A stretch of DNA of 64,000 nucleotides, from positions 1 through 64,000 of the forward strand of contig NZ_JAPJDL010000019.1 of the NCBI RefSeq assembly GCF_026242055.1. The letters run 5' to 3'. This DNA comes from Lentzea sp. NEAU-D7 (lineage in GTDB: Bacteria; Actinomycetota; Actinomycetes; Mycobacteriales; Pseudonocardiaceae). The notes beneath the pieces are model-generated. The model saw only the letters and a program-made list of their open reading frames with translations, made no database searches and was not told the origin of the DNA. The translations under genes and the position numbers were made by a program. Positions 1 through 9,390 of the stretch are shown here, in pieces (within the stretch, counting starts at the first letter, position 1; each line of letters begins with the position of its first letter).

Positions 1-230
<230 letters not shown>

Positions 231-1181
231 GTGCACACCAGGACCGTGGCGATCCACTACGTGCGTGCGGCGCTTCGCGCGTGCCCGGAGCCGTCCGCCG
301 TCCTGCTCGGTGCGGGCATCCCCCAGAGCCTTCTCGCGGACGACCGTGCGCGCGTCACGCCCGCTCAGTACACGAAGTTCATCCAGACGCTCTGGGAAGT
401 CCTCGACGACGAGTTCATGGGCTTCGGGCCGCGGCCGTCCAAGCGCGGCACGTTCGCGATGATGTGCCTGCTGGCCGTGCACTGCCCGGACCTCGAGTCG
501 GCGCTCAAGCGCGGCCTCGCCTTCTACGCGCTCTTCGACGAGCCGCTGGAGCTGTCGCTCGACGGCGGCCGCTTCACGCTGCACGTTCCCAGCGACCCCG
601 ACCACTTCCTCACCGAGTCGCTCCTCGTGCTGTGGCACCGCTTCTCGTCGTGGCTCATCGGCCGCCGCATCCCGTTGCAGAGCGCCGAGTTCGGCTATCC
701 GGAACCGGCGCACGCCGCCGAGTACCACCTCATCTTCGGGTGCCCGCTGCGGTTCGGCGCGCGCGCCACCACGATCGAGTTCGACCCGAAGTTCCTGCGC
801 ATGCCCGTGGTGCAGGACGAGGCGGCGCTGAAGCGGTTCCTGCGGCACTCGCCGGCGGACCTGCTGTCCCGCCGCGACCACGGCGCGGACACCTCGGGAC
901 ACGTGCGGCGGTTGCTCGGGCGCGGGGTGACCGGGCTGGAGGCCGTGGCGGCCCAGCTGGGGGTGTCGGCGCCGACGTTGCGCCGCAGGCTCGCGGCCGA
1001 GGGGACGTCGTTCCGCGAGGTGCGCGAGCAGCTGCTGCGCGACCAGGCGGTGGCCTCGCTGGTGCGGGGCGGGGAGTCGGTCGAGGAACTGGCGCTGCGC
1101 CTCGGGTTCTCCGAGGCGAGCGCCTTCCACCGGGCCTTCAAACGCTGGACCGGGTCCTCACCCGGCTCCTACCGCGCCTAG
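231..1181 (+). CDS. AraC-family transcriptional regulator (arabinose-binding-like N-domain)
   Basis: A 316-residue regulator of the OruR/ArgR-like AraC type. Residues about 20-200 resemble the arabinose-binding-like N-terminal domain of this group. The C-terminal 100 residues carry the two helix-turn-helix units, ending in the typical pattern LGFSEASAFHRAFKRWTG. The GTG start is the first codon that gives a full-length domain, but the sequence just upstream is a G/C homopolymer block, so the start is provisional. The gene converges on fadB with their stop codons overlapping in a shared CTAG. It may control the neighbouring beta-oxidation genes; the ligand is unknown. Confidence 0.85.
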   Translation: MHTRTVAIHYVRAALRACPEPSAVLLGAGIPQSLLADDRARVTPAQYTKFIQTLWEVLDDEFMGFGPRPSKRGTFAMMCLLAVHCPDLESALKRGLAFYALFDEPLELSLDGGRFTLHVPSDPDHFLTESLLVLWHRFSSWLIGRRIPLQSAEFGYPEPAHAAEYHLIFGCPLRFGARATTIEFDPKFLRMPVVQDEAALKRFLRHSPADLLSRRDHGADTSGHVRRLLGRGVTGLEAVAAQLGVSAPTLRRRLAAEGTSFREVREQLLRDQAVASLVRGGESVEELALRLGFSEASAFHRAFKRWTGSSPGSYRA

Positions 1182-3205
1182 AACTTGTCGCGCTCCCGCA
1201 GCGAGGCGGGCGGGCGGAACCGCTCCCCGTACGTGTCGGCGAGGTAGTCCGCGCGTTCCACGAACGCCTGCACGCCATAGGAGTTGATGAACTGCAGCGT
1301 GCCACCGCTCCACGGCGCGAAGCCGAACCCGAAGATCGAGCCGATGTTCGCGTCCGCCACGGACGTCAGCACGCCCTCGTCCAGGCACCGCACGGTCTCC
1401 AGCGACTGCACGAACAGCAGCCGGTCGCGCACGTCCTGTTCGGACACCCCGGCGTCGGCCTTCGCGTACCGGGTCGTCAGCTCGGGCCACAGGAACTTCC
1501 TGCCGCCCTCGGGGTACTCGTAGAAGCCCGCTCCGGTCGACTTCCCGCTGCGGCCCAGCGACACCATCTCGCGGATCAGGTCGTAGGCCGGGCTCTCCGA
1601 CACCAGGGACGGGTCGTCGGCGAGCGTCTGGTCGTGGATCTTGAGCTGCAGCGACAGGGTCACCTCGTCCGACACCGCCAGCGGGCCGACGGCCATGCCG
1701 GACTTCTTCGCCACGTTCTCGATCACCGCCGGCGCCACGCCCTCGGCCAGCATCGTGATCGCCTCGATCACGTACGTGCCGAACGTCCGGGAGGTGTAGA
1801 AGCCGCGCGAGTCGTTGACCACGATCGGCGTCTTCCCGATCTGCCGCACGTAGTCGAGCGCGCGCTGCAGCGTCTCCTCGGACGTCTTCTCACCGCGGAT
1901 GATCTCCACGAGCCGCATCTTCGGCACGGGAGAGAAGAAGTGCAGGCCGATGAACCGCTCGGGCGCCGTCACCGCCGACGCGAGGCCGGTGATCGGCAGC
2001 GTCGAGGTGTTGGACGCGATCACCGCGTCCGGCAACGCCTTCTCCTCGGCCGCGGGCAGCACCTTGTTCTTGAGCTCGCGGTTCTCGAAGACGGCCTCGA
2101 TGATCAGGTCGCAGCCCGCGAGGTCGTCGTCGGAGTCGGTCGGCGTGATGCCCTCCAGGCCCTGAGCACCCTTCTGCGCACCTTCGAGGCTGACGTCCTT
2201 CAGGACCACCTCGATGCCGGCCTTCGCGGACACCTCGGCGATTCCGGCGCCCATCATGCCCGCGCCCAGCACGCCGAGCTTGGCCACGCGACGTCCCGTG
2301 GCGGAGGCGCGGCCGTTGACCTCGTTGAGGTTGAACCAGAACGCCGTGATCATGTTCTTGGAGACCTGGCCGGACGCCAGTTCCACGAAGTAGCGGCCCT
2401 CGATCTTCAGCGCCGTGTCGAAGTCGACGTAGGCACCCTCGACGGCCGTCGCCATGATCTTCTCCGGCGCCGGGTACACGCCGTGCGACTTCTTGCTCAG
2501 CACGGCCGGAGCCGCCGCGAGCAGGCCGTAGCTGGTGGGGTCGCCGAACTTCAGGTCCGGCACGCCCGCGCCCTGCACGTCCCACGGCTGCGTCGGCGCC
2601 GGGTTCTCCTTGATCCAGGCGCGGGCCTCGGAGATCAGCTCCTCGCGCGTGTCCACGACCTGGTGCACGATTCCGGCCTGCAGCGCGCGTTCCGGCCGCA
2701 GCTGCTTGCCTTCCATGAGCAACGGCAACGCCTTCTGCACGCCCAGCAGGCGCACCATGCGCGTGACGCCACCGCCGCCGGGCAGCAGGCCCAGCGTCGC
2801 CTCGGGCAGGCCGACGCGGATGCTGTTGTCGTTCAACAGGATCCGGCGGTGCGCGGCCAGCGCGATCTCGAACCCGCCGCCGAGCGCGGTCCCGTTGATC
2901 GCCGCCACGACCGGCTTGCCGAGCTTCTCCAGGCGGCGCAACTGCGACTTGAGCTCCTCGACGCCGTCGAGTGCCTGCGAGGCGTTCTCCGGCGTGATCG
3001 CGATGAGCACGTTGAGGTCGCCGCCGGCGAAGAACGTCTTCTTGGCGGACGTGATGATCACACCGGTGATGTCGTCGCCCTCGAGCTTCGAGACCGCGTC
3101 GCCCATCAGCTCGCGGTACTCGTCGTTCATCACGTTGGCGGAGCCGGACATGTCCATCGTCAGGGTGACGATGCCGTCCGCGTCCTTGTCGTAGTGGAAC
3201 GGCAT
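1178..3205 (-). CDS. fadB: FadB-type fatty oxidation protein (enoyl-CoA hydratase / 3-hydroxyacyl-CoA dehydrogenase)
   Basis: Bifunctional beta-oxidation enzyme of 675 residues: hydration of 2-enoyl-CoA, then NAD-dependent oxidation of 3-hydroxyacyl-CoA. The hydratase part (residues 1-190) keeps both catalytic glutamates, E113 in GGGFE and E135 in GLPEATLG. The dehydrogenase part begins near residue 310 with the Rossmann motif GVLGAGMMGAG and contains FIGLHFFSPVP. Between DVSLEGAQKG and ITPTDSDD the usual helical stretch of about 25 residues is missing (near residue 345, positions 2155-2185), which explains the length below the usual 700 or so. It is cotranscribed with the thiolase gene, 3 bases downstream of it. 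An in-frame deletion or an assembly error are both possible. Confidence 0.93.
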   Translation of the reverse strand: MPFHYDKDADGIVTLTMDMSGSANVMNDEYRELMGDAVSKLEGDDITGVIITSAKKTFFAGGDLNVLIAITPENASQALDGVEELKSQLRRLEKLGKPVVAAINGTALGGGFEIALAAHRRILLNDNSIRVGLPEATLGLLPGGGGVTRMVRLLGVQKALPLLMEGKQLRPERALQAGIVHQVVDTREELISEARAWIKENPAPTQPWDVQGAGVPDLKFGDPTSYGLLAAAPAVLSKKSHGVYPAPEKIMATAVEGAYVDFDTALKIEGRYFVELASGQVSKNMITAFWFNLNEVNGRASATGRRVAKLGVLGAGMMGAGIAEVSAKAGIEVVLKDVSLEGAQKGAQGLEGITPTDSDDDLAGCDLIIEAVFENRELKNKVLPAAEEKALPDAVIASNTSTLPITGLASAVTAPERFIGLHFFSPVPKMRLVEIIRGEKTSEETLQRALDYVRQIGKTPIVVNDSRGFYTSRTFGTYVIEAITMLAEGVAPAVIENVAKKSGMAVGPLAVSDEVTLSLQLKIHDQTLADDPSLVSESPAYDLIREMVSLGRSGKSTGAGFYEYPEGGRKFLWPELTTRYAKADAGVSEQDVRDRLLFVQSLETVRCLDEGVLTSVADANIGSIFGFGFAPWSGGTLQFINSYGVQAFVERADYLADTYGERFRPPASLRERDKF

Positions 3206-3208
3206 GCC

Positions 3209-4411
3209 TCAGACCCTCTCGATGATCGTCGCGATACCCATGCCGCCGCCCACGCACAACGTGGCCAGGCCGCGGCGCAGGTCCCGGCGCTCCAGCTCGT
3301 CCAGCAGCGTGCCCAGGATCATGCAGCCGGTGGCGCCGAGCGGGTGGCCCAGCGCGATCGCGCCGCCGTTGACGTTGACCTTGTCCTCGGGGATGTCCAT
3401 GTCGCGCAGGAACTTCAGCACGACCGAGGAGAACGCCTCGTTGACCTCGAACAGGTCGATGTCCTCGACCGAGAGCCCTGCCTTGTCCAGCGCCTTGCGC
3501 GCGGACGGAGCCGGTCCGGTGAGCATGATCGTCGGCTCGGTGCCCACGACGGCGACGGACACGATCCGGGCGCGGGGCGTCAGGCCGAGGGCCTTGCCCG
3601 TCGCCGCCGAACCGATCAGCATCGCCGCGGCGCCGTCGACGATCTGCGACGAGTTGCCGGGCGTGTGCACGTGGCTGATGCGCTCGACGGTGGGGTAGCG
3701 GTCGATGGCGACGGTGTCGTAGCCGAGGTCGCCGTGGAACTGGAAGCTGGGCTTCAACCGGCCCAGGGACTCCACAGTGGACTCCGGACGGATCGTCTCG
3801 TCCTCCTTGAGCACCACCGTGCCGTTCTGGTCGACGACCGGCACGACGGACCGCTCGAACCGGCCGTCCTTCTGCGCCTCGAACGCGCGTGCGTGCGACC
3901 GGGCGGCCCACGCGTCGACGTCCGTGCGGGAGAAGCCCTCCAGCGTCGCGATCAGGTCGGCCGACACGCCCTGCGGCACGAACGACAGGTCGAAGTTCGT
4001 CTGCGGGTCGATCGCCCACGCGCCGCCGTCGGAGCCCATCGGCACGCGCGACATCGACTCGACGCCGCCCGCCACCACCAGGTCCTCGAACCCGGACGCG
4101 ACCTTGGCCGCGGCGAGGTTCACCGACTCGAGGCCCGACGCGCAGAACCGGTTGAGCTGCACCCCGGCCGGGCGCTGGTCCCATCCGGCGGCCAGCACCG
4201 CGGTCCGGGCGATGTCGCCGCCCTGCTCACCGAGCGGGGACACCACGCCGAACACGACGTCGTCCACCGCGGAGGTGTCGAGGGAGTTGCGTTCGGACAG
4301 CGCGCGCAGCACACCGGCGGCCAGATCGACGGGTTTCACGCTGTGCAGCGACCCGCGCTTTCCCTTGCCGCGCGGCGTGCGCACCGCGTCGAAGATCAAG
4401 GCTTCGCTCAT
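3209..4411 (-). CDS. fadA: Acetyl-CoA C-acyltransferase (3-ketoacyl-CoA thiolase)
   Basis: Thiolase of 400 residues, which cleaves 3-ketoacyl-CoA to acetyl-CoA and a shortened acyl-CoA as the last step of beta-oxidation. The acyl-accepting Cys90 sits in [10 protein letters not shown]. The C-terminal catalytic elements [15 protein letters not shown] and CVGGGMG are intact. Length and motifs fit the family without gaps. It is the first gene of a two-gene operon, with fadB starting 3 bases after its stop codon. Together they form the trifunctional oxidation complex. Substrate chain length cannot be read from the sequence. Confidence 0.96.
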   Translation of the reverse strand: MSEALIFDAVRTPRGKGKRGSLHSVKPVDLAAGVLRALSERNSLDTSAVDDVVFGVVSPLGEQGGDIARTAVLAAGWDQRPAGVQLNRFCASGLESVNLAAAKVASGFEDLVVAGGVESMSRVPMGSDGGAWAIDPQTNFDLSFVPQGVSADLIATLEGFSRTDVDAWAARSHARAFEAQKDGRFERSVVPVVDQNGTVVLKEDETIRPESTVESLGRLKPSFQFHGDLGYDTVAIDRYPTVERISHVHTPGNSSQIVDGAAAMLIGSAATGKALGLTPRARIVSVAVVGTEPTIMLTGPAPSARKALDKAGLSVEDIDLFEVNEAFSSVVLKFLRDMDIPEDKVNVNGGAIALGHPLGATGCMILGTLLDELERRDLRRGLATLCVGGGMGIATIIERV

Positions 4412-4466
4412 GACACCACGCTAGGCCCGCGTGTCGGAGCTGGCCATGACCGCGAAGGGTGACCGA

Positions 4467-4901
4467 TTAGCTCACCAGGAACTCCATGTGCTCGGGTTCC
4501 TCGGCGTCCACGAACCCGAGACGCTCGTAAAGGCGTCGCGCCGGCAGGTTGTGGTCGTGCACTCGCAGCCGCACGACCTTCCAGCCCTCCTCGACCGCCC
4601 ACGTCAGCACCGTCCTGACCAGGGCTTCCCCGATCCCCTGGCCGCGATGGCAGTCACGCACCCACATCGAGTAGAGGTAGAGGCCCTCGGGTTTCGCGGT
4701 GGCGGCGACCAGGGCGGCCGGTCGAGGGGCGAGCGCGACGAGCTTCAGGCCTTCCGCCGCGCGCGAACGCCACTCGTCCTCGCTGAACGACCGCTCGCGG
4801 GCCAGTGTGGAGCCGAACTCCTCGGGGTCGCTGGCCAGTGCGTCGAGCCGGATGTCGCGCCAGAGCTCCCAGTCGTCCGGCGTGACCTGGTGGATCTGCA
4901 T
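4467..4901 (-). CDS. GNAT-family N-acetyltransferase
   Basis: A 144-residue single-domain GNAT acetyltransferase. The acetyl-CoA binding motif A is visible as RGQGIGEALV near residue 90, followed by the C-terminal motif-B pattern NLPARRLYERLGF. It transfers an acetyl group from acetyl-CoA to an amine, with the substrate unknown. It lies 55 bases upstream of the thiolase gene on the same strand, so read-through into fadAB is possible. It faces the acyl-CoA dehydrogenase gene across about 105 bases that must hold both promoters. Confidence 0.9.
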   Translation of the reverse strand: MQIHQVTPDDWELWRDIRLDALASDPEEFGSTLARERSFSEDEWRSRAAEGLKLVALAPRPAALVAATAKPEGLYLYSMWVRDCHRGQGIGEALVRTVLTWAVEEGWKVVRLRVHDHNLPARRLYERLGFVDAEEPEHMEFLVS

Positions 4902-5007
4902 ACCCGTCAGTCTGTACGACCGGGGTGGGAATTTCGCTCAGTTTTTCCGGGCTGCGCAGGCGCGGCGGTCATGGCGTGGATCACCACCCGGTGGTTTCGT
5001 GGACCGC

Positions 5008-6144
5008 ATGGCAGAGCGTCGATCGCGGTGGATGGACAGTGACCTGGACCAGCTGCGCCAGCTGGCACGCACGTTCTTCGAAAAGGAGGTCACACCGCAC
5101 GTCGAGCGCTTCGCCGAGCAGAAGCAGGTCGACCGCGAACTGTGGCGCAAGGCCGGTGAGCTCGGCCTGCTGTGCCTGAGCATCCCCGAGGAGTACGGGG
5201 GTGGTGGCGGCACCTTCGCGCATGAGGCCGTGTTGCTGGAGGAACAGGCACGCGCGGGCGACAGCGCGTGGGGCAACAGCGTCCACAGCGGCATCGTGGC
5301 CCACTACCTCAACTCCTACGGCTCCGAGGAGCAGAAGCAGCGCTGGCTGCCCAAGCTCGCGTCCGGCGATTACGTCGGCGCGATCGCGATGACCGAACCC
5401 GGCGCGGGCTCCGACCTGCAGGGCATCCGGACCAAGGCGATCAGGGACGGCGACGAGTACGTCATCAACGGCTCGAAGACGTTCATCACCAACGGCGTGC
5501 ACGCCGACCTGGTGATCGTCGTGGCCAAGACCGACCCGGCGCAGGGCGCGCAGGGCATCTCGCTGCTCGTCGTGGAGAACGACATCCGGCGCGGCCGCGT
5601 GCTCGACAAGGTCGGCATGAAGGGTCAGGACACCGCCGAGCTGTTCTTCGACGACGTCCGCGTGCCGGTCACGAACCTCCTCGGCGACCAGGAGGGCCTC
5701 GGGTTCATCCAGCTCATGCAGCAGCTGCCGCAGGAACGCCTGATCATCGGCGTCTGCTGCATCGCGGGCATCGAGGCGGCCGTCGACGTGACGCTGAAGT
5801 ACGTGAAGGAGCGCACGGCGTTCGGCAAGGAGCTGATGAAGTTCCAGAACACCCGCTTCAAGCTCGCCGAGTGCGCCACCGAGGCGGCTGTGACCAGGGC
5901 GTTCATCGACGAGTGCGTGGAGAAGCACCTGAACGGTGAACTGGACATCCCGACCGCCGCGATGGCGAAGTGGTGGGCCAGCGACCGGTTGGGCAAGGTC
6001 GTCGACGAGTGCGTGCAGCTCTTCGGCGGCTACGGCTACATGAACGAGTACCCGATCGCGCGTGCCTGGTCCGACGCCCGCGTCCAGCGGATCTACGGCG
6101 GCACGAACGAGATCATGAAGGAAATCATCGCGAGGTCCCTGTGA
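5008..6144 (+). CDS. Acyl-CoA dehydrogenase (long-chain FadE type)
   Basis: FAD-dependent acyl-CoA dehydrogenase of about 378 residues that makes the 2,3-double bond of acyl-CoA. Middle-domain motifs AIAMTEPGAGSDLQG and FITNGVHADLVIVVAK are clear, and the C-terminal domain has QLFGGYGYMNEYPI. The usual YEGT catalytic glutamate is replaced by YGGT. A glutamate in LPQERLIIG sits where long-chain and isovaleryl-type enzymes carry their base. Two ATG starts are possible, 5008 or 5032, and neither has a strong ribosome binding site. The stop codon overlaps the GTG of the racemase gene, so the two are translationally coupled. Confidence 0.93.
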   Translation: MAERRSRWMDSDLDQLRQLARTFFEKEVTPHVERFAEQKQVDRELWRKAGELGLLCLSIPEEYGGGGGTFAHEAVLLEEQARAGDSAWGNSVHSGIVAHYLNSYGSEEQKQRWLPKLASGDYVGAIAMTEPGAGSDLQGIRTKAIRDGDEYVINGSKTFITNGVHADLVIVVAKTDPAQGAQGISLLVVENDIRRGRVLDKVGMKGQDTAELFFDDVRVPVTNLLGDQEGLGFIQLMQQLPQERLIIGVCCIAGIEAAVDVTLKYVKERTAFGKELMKFQNTRFKLAECATEAAVTRAFIDECVEKHLNGELDIPTAAMAKWWASDRLGKVVDECVQLFGGYGYMNEYPIARAWSDARVQRIYGGTNEIMKEIIARSL

Positions 6145-7280
6145 CTGCTTCTTCTGGGAAGGGGCCTCTCGCAGGCCTTCGCGTCGTCGAGCTCGCCGGC
6201 CTCGCGCCCGCGCCGTTCGGCTGCATGGTGCTCGCCGACCTCGGCGCGGACGTGATCCAGGTGCACAAGCCGGGGAGCGTGCCGACGATCCCCGGCGACT
6301 TCCTCGGCCGCAACCGGCGCTCGATCGCGATCGACACCCGCAGGCCTGAGGGCGCCGAGCTGGTGCTGCAGCTGGTGGAGCGCTCGGACGTGCTGATCGA
6401 GGGCTTCCGGCCGGGCGTCACCGAACGGCTGGGCATCGGCCCCGCGCAGTGCCTCGCCCGCAACCCGCGCCTTGTCTACGGGCGCATGACCGGCTGGGGC
6501 CAGGACGGGCCTCTCGCCGACCGCGCCGGCCACGACATCAACTACATCGCCGTCGCGGGTGCGCTGGAGCCCCTCGGCCGGGCCGGCGGGCCGCCGTCGT
6601 TCCCGATCAACCTGCTCGGCGACTTCGGCGGGGGAGGGCTGCTGCTGGCTCTCGGCGTGCTCGCCGCGCTGTACGAACGCGAGAGGTCCGGACGTGGCCA
6701 GGTCGTGGACGCGGCCATGGTCGACGGGGCGGCGTTGCTGACGACGTTCCTGCACGGGATGCGGTCCGCGGGCATGTGGGCGGGCGGGCGCGGCGAGAAC
6801 ATGCTCGACGGTGGGGTGCCGTTCTACGACGTGTACGAGGCCGCGGACGGGAAGTACGTGGCGATCGGCGCGCTGGAGGAGAAGTTCTACGCGGACCTCG
6901 TGCGCGTGCTGGGGCTGGAGGACGCACCCTCGCGCAACGATCCGGCGAACTGGCCCGAGCTGCGGGAACGCATCGCGGCGGCGGTGAAGACCAGGCCGCG
7001 GGACGAGTGGGCCGACCTCGCGCGGGACACGGACGCCTGCCTGGCGCCGGTGCTGAGCCCTGAGGAGGCGGCACGGCATCCGTACAACGAGGCGCGCTCC
7101 ACTTTCGTGGACGTGTCCGGTTCGCCCCATCCGGCGCCGGCGCCTCGCTTCGACCGCACTCCCGCGGCCGTTCCCACGGCGCCGGTTTCCGCCGGGGCCG
7201 ACACCGGGGAAGTGCTTGCCGGCATGGGTGTGGCGGACGCCCGCATTAGTGAACTGCGGCGGTCTGGAGTAATTGGATGA
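6141..7280 (+). CDS. mcr: Alpha-methylacyl-CoA racemase (CoA-transferase family III fold)
   Basis: 379-residue CaiB/BaiF-fold protein that fits alpha-methylacyl-CoA racemase. The three residues that define the racemase group are present: H131 in GHDINY, D161 in LLGDFGGG and E246 in GALEEKF. These match the mycobacterial MCR active site and set it apart from true CoA-transferases. It interconverts (R)- and (S)-2-methylacyl-CoA so branched chains can enter beta-oxidation, which suits the coupled acyl-CoA dehydrogenase upstream. The GTG start overlaps the previous stop as GTGA. Confidence 0.9.
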   Translation: MTASSGKGPLAGLRVVELAGLAPAPFGCMVLADLGADVIQVHKPGSVPTIPGDFLGRNRRSIAIDTRRPEGAELVLQLVERSDVLIEGFRPGVTERLGIGPAQCLARNPRLVYGRMTGWGQDGPLADRAGHDINYIAVAGALEPLGRAGGPPSFPINLLGDFGGGGLLLALGVLAALYERERSGRGQVVDAAMVDGAALLTTFLHGMRSAGMWAGGRGENMLDGGVPFYDVYEAADGKYVAIGALEEKFYADLVRVLGLEDAPSRNDPANWPELRERIAAAVKTRPRDEWADLARDTDACLAPVLSPEEAARHPYNEARSTFVDVSGSPHPAPAPRFDRTPAAVPTAPVSAGADTGEVLAGMGVADARISELRRSGVIG

Positions 7281-7616
7281 ATGTTCGGGTGCGCATTAAT
7301 AACGCCACGAGGGCGTGACGGTGCGTGATGGGGGACGATCGGCATCCGGGTGAGGGCCGGTGCAACAGTCTCTCTTCCAAGCTGTGGGATGCGAGGGCTT
7401 CGTGTTCACCTCGTGCCCAGGACATCGGCGCTGCTGACACCCTTCTTTAGCCGCCATTCGGGTGACGTTGGCCGTCGTGCAGGCGTGCGTCGCCGGTGGA
7501 TCCCGGGAGGAGTTTGGCGTGGTCGTTGTTCATCGCAAGGGTGAATGAGGGACCATGACGGGTGACACGGGCGGTCCGCCGCTCGACCGGTGAACCACAC
7601 GGACGGAGAGGTACCT
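7281..7616. other. Gene-free stretch between the racemase gene and small membrane genes
   Basis: About 335 bases with no convincing reading frame. An AT-rich patch lies near 7293-7305 (contains ATTAATAA). The last 20 bases hold the ribosome binding site GGAGAGG of the next gene. The stretch is long enough to carry a structured leader RNA, and it has several short inverted segments. I do not recognise any riboswitch class in it. Confidence 0.5.
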
Positions 7617-7796
7617 GTGAACCTCAAGAAGGTGCTAGTGCTGGCGGGCGTCGCGCTGGTGCTGTTCCTCCTGATCACCCAGCCCGAGCAGTCCGCCTCG
7701 GCGGTGCAGCAGGTGCTCGGCTGGCTGCGTCAGGGCGCGGAGTCGATCATCACCTTCGTCAGGAGCCTCTTCGGCACGGCCACCCCGCTCAGCTAG
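7617..7796 (+). CDS. Small single-pass membrane protein
   Basis: 59-residue protein of unknown function. A basic N-terminus (NLKK) leads into one hydrophobic segment of about 17 residues (VLVLAGVALVLFLLI), followed by a short amphipathic tail ending FVRSLFGTATPLS. The GTG start at 7617 is preferred because GGAGAGG lies 6 bases upstream; a start 27 bases further up lacks such a site. It is probably a membrane-anchored small protein with the tail outside or along the membrane. I infer no function. Confidence 0.65.
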   Translation: MNLKKVLVLAGVALVLFLLITQPEQSASAVQQVLGWLRQGAESIITFVRSLFGTATPLS

Positions 7797-7960
7797 TGAC
7801 AGCCGGTGATCCTCGGCCGTTCGCGTTGAGCCGGATGGGTGGAATGAGGCCAATCACGCACTGGTAACGGGTGTTCCGGGGATTCAGGGTCTGGCGATTG
7901 TCAGACCTACCGAATACCTTCCGCTGCAATGGCCGATCCCCGACCGACGAGGAGGCACAT

Positions 7961-8452
7961 ATGGTCGAGGACTCCGGGGTCCACGAGCTGTTGCAGCAGT
8001 GGGCGGCTGAACGGTCTGATGACGCAGAGATGCAGGAGGTGAACCGGATCAAGAACGCATGGCTCGCGGAGGCTCCCCCCTCGGCGCCAGGCATCCCCGT
8101 GCAGCGGGGAGGCAGGAGCGGGTCGCGTGGCTTGGTCAAGGTCGACTCGGCGGATCCGGCCTACGTGGCCGCGATGCGCAAGCGGGCGCCGGAGGCACCC
8201 GAGGCACTGCTCGCCGCCGCGGCGAGCTACTGGCAGCTGGTGGGCGACGTCGCCGAGGCCGAGCAGTGGTGGGACGCGGGCATCAGCCCGTTGGACCAGC
8301 GCGCGCTCGACTACCGCGCGGCCGGCCTGTCTCCTGCCGACCTCGGTCGGCGCCTGGGACCGATGACGGTTCTCCAGCACCTTCGCCGCGGTTCCGCCGC
8401 AGCCTGGTGCGTCGCACGTCTGCAGAGGCAGCGCCGGGACGGCGTGGCGTAG
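7961..8452 (+). CDS. Hypothetical soluble protein
   Basis: 163-residue protein that I do not recognise. It has no signal peptide or membrane segment. The middle has an alanine-rich helical stretch (PEAPEALLAAAASYWQLVG). The end carries a pattern like a short helix-turn-helix (AGLSPADLGRRLGPMTVLQHL). The start is well supported by GAGGAGG placed 8 bases before the ATG. It stands alone, with about 165 bases before it and 180 after. Confidence 0.65.
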   Translation: MVEDSGVHELLQQWAAERSDDAEMQEVNRIKNAWLAEAPPSAPGIPVQRGGRSGSRGLVKVDSADPAYVAAMRKRAPEAPEALLAAAASYWQLVGDVAEAEQWWDAGISPLDQRALDYRAAGLSPADLGRRLGPMTVLQHLRRGSAAAWCVARLQRQRRDGVA

Positions 8453-8638
8453 CGGGGAACGGGCTGTCGGAGGCGGCAGCCCTGCATCCACCCAAGAGCA
8501 GGCACGCGCGCTCGCGGAGCGCGCTCGCCGTGTTCGTTCGCCGCGCTTGACCGGGGGCGACCCCCCGGACCCCTGTTGTTCCCATCCCCTCACGGGTGGC
8601 CTCCTGCCAGGAGGCCTCACCCAAGTAGTGTGGAGGTC

Positions 8639-9019
8639 GTGCGCGGCCTCCTTACTCCCCAGCGTGTGCTGATCGCGTTCGCCTGTCTGGCGGCGCTGGT
8701 CGCCTGTTGCGGGCTCGCGTGGTGGCAGTGGCAGCGCTTCGAGTCCGCCAGCGGCACGTTCCAGAACCTCGGTTACGTGCTCCAGTGGCCGCTCTTCGGC
8801 CTCTTCCCCCTCTTCATGGTGTGGCGCTTCCGCCGTTTGACGCGCCAGAACCGTGACGCGGATCTCGCACCGGAGCCGGTTGCGCCCGCTCCTGCCCCGG
8901 TGGCTACCGTTGACGCCGTCAAACCCGCGCCTGTCGAGCACTTCGACGATGAAGAAGACGCGGAGCTCGCGGCCTACAACCGCATGCTCGCGGACCTCAA
9001 CGCGCGGGACGGTCGTTGA
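8639..9019 (+). CDS. Membrane protein of unknown function, two predicted spans
   Basis: About 126 residues. Two hydrophobic segments (VLIAFACLAALVACCGLAW and YVLQWPLFGLFPLFMVW) are joined by a short loop containing WQWQRFESASG. An Ala/Pro-rich linker and an acidic C-terminal tail (EHFDDEEDAELAAYNRML) follow. GTG 8639 and GTG 8630 are both possible starts; GGAGG sits between them. It runs directly into the DUF3817 gene and the two are probably one transcript. A similar small-membrane-gene pair is common in actinomycetes, but I know of no function. Confidence 0.75.
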   Translation: MRGLLTPQRVLIAFACLAALVACCGLAWWQWQRFESASGTFQNLGYVLQWPLFGLFPLFMVWRFRRLTRQNRDADLAPEPVAPAPAPVATVDAVKPAPVEHFDDEEDAELAAYNRMLADLNARDGR

Positions 9020-9033
9020 GCGAAGGCGGGCAG

Positions 9034-9336
9034 ATGAAGGGTGCGTTGACCCGGTTCAGGGTCATGGCTTACGTGGTCGGAGTCTTCCTGCTGCTCCTGG
9101 TCGTGGCGATGGTGCTCAAGTACGCCGCGGACATGGGTGGCGCGATGAAGGTCGTCGGCCCGATCCACGGCTTCCTCTACGCCATCTACCTGGTGATTTC
9201 CGTCGACCTGGCGCTGAAGCTGCGCTGGTCGATCAAGGGCACCCTGCTGGTGCTGATCGCCGGCACGATCCCGTTCCTGTCCTTCTGGGCGGAGCGCAAG
9301 GTGGTCGAGAAGACTGCTCAGGGCGTCCCGCTGTGA
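9034..9336 (+). CDS. DUF3817 membrane protein
   Basis: 100-residue integral membrane protein of the DUF3817 family, with three hydrophobic segments. The conserved family pattern GPIHGFLYAIYL follows the first span, and the C-terminus has GTIPFLSFWAERKV. The ATG is preferred because a purine-rich stretch (AAGGCGGG) lies upstream. A TTG at 9016 overlapping the previous stop is an alternative that would give translational coupling. No biochemical role is established for the family. Confidence 0.88.
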   Translation: MKGALTRFRVMAYVVGVFLLLLVVAMVLKYAADMGGAMKVVGPIHGFLYAIYLVISVDLALKLRWSIKGTLLVLIAGTIPFLSFWAERKVVEKTAQGVPL

Positions 9337-9390
9337 CGTTTGGCCTGCTAGCGTCTGGGGCTGACAACTGAACACGGCCGTCGATGTCGC

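Noticed and set aside
7281-7616. Cobalamin, SAM, or c-di-AMP riboswitch
   Set aside because: I could not match any of their conserved core sequences.
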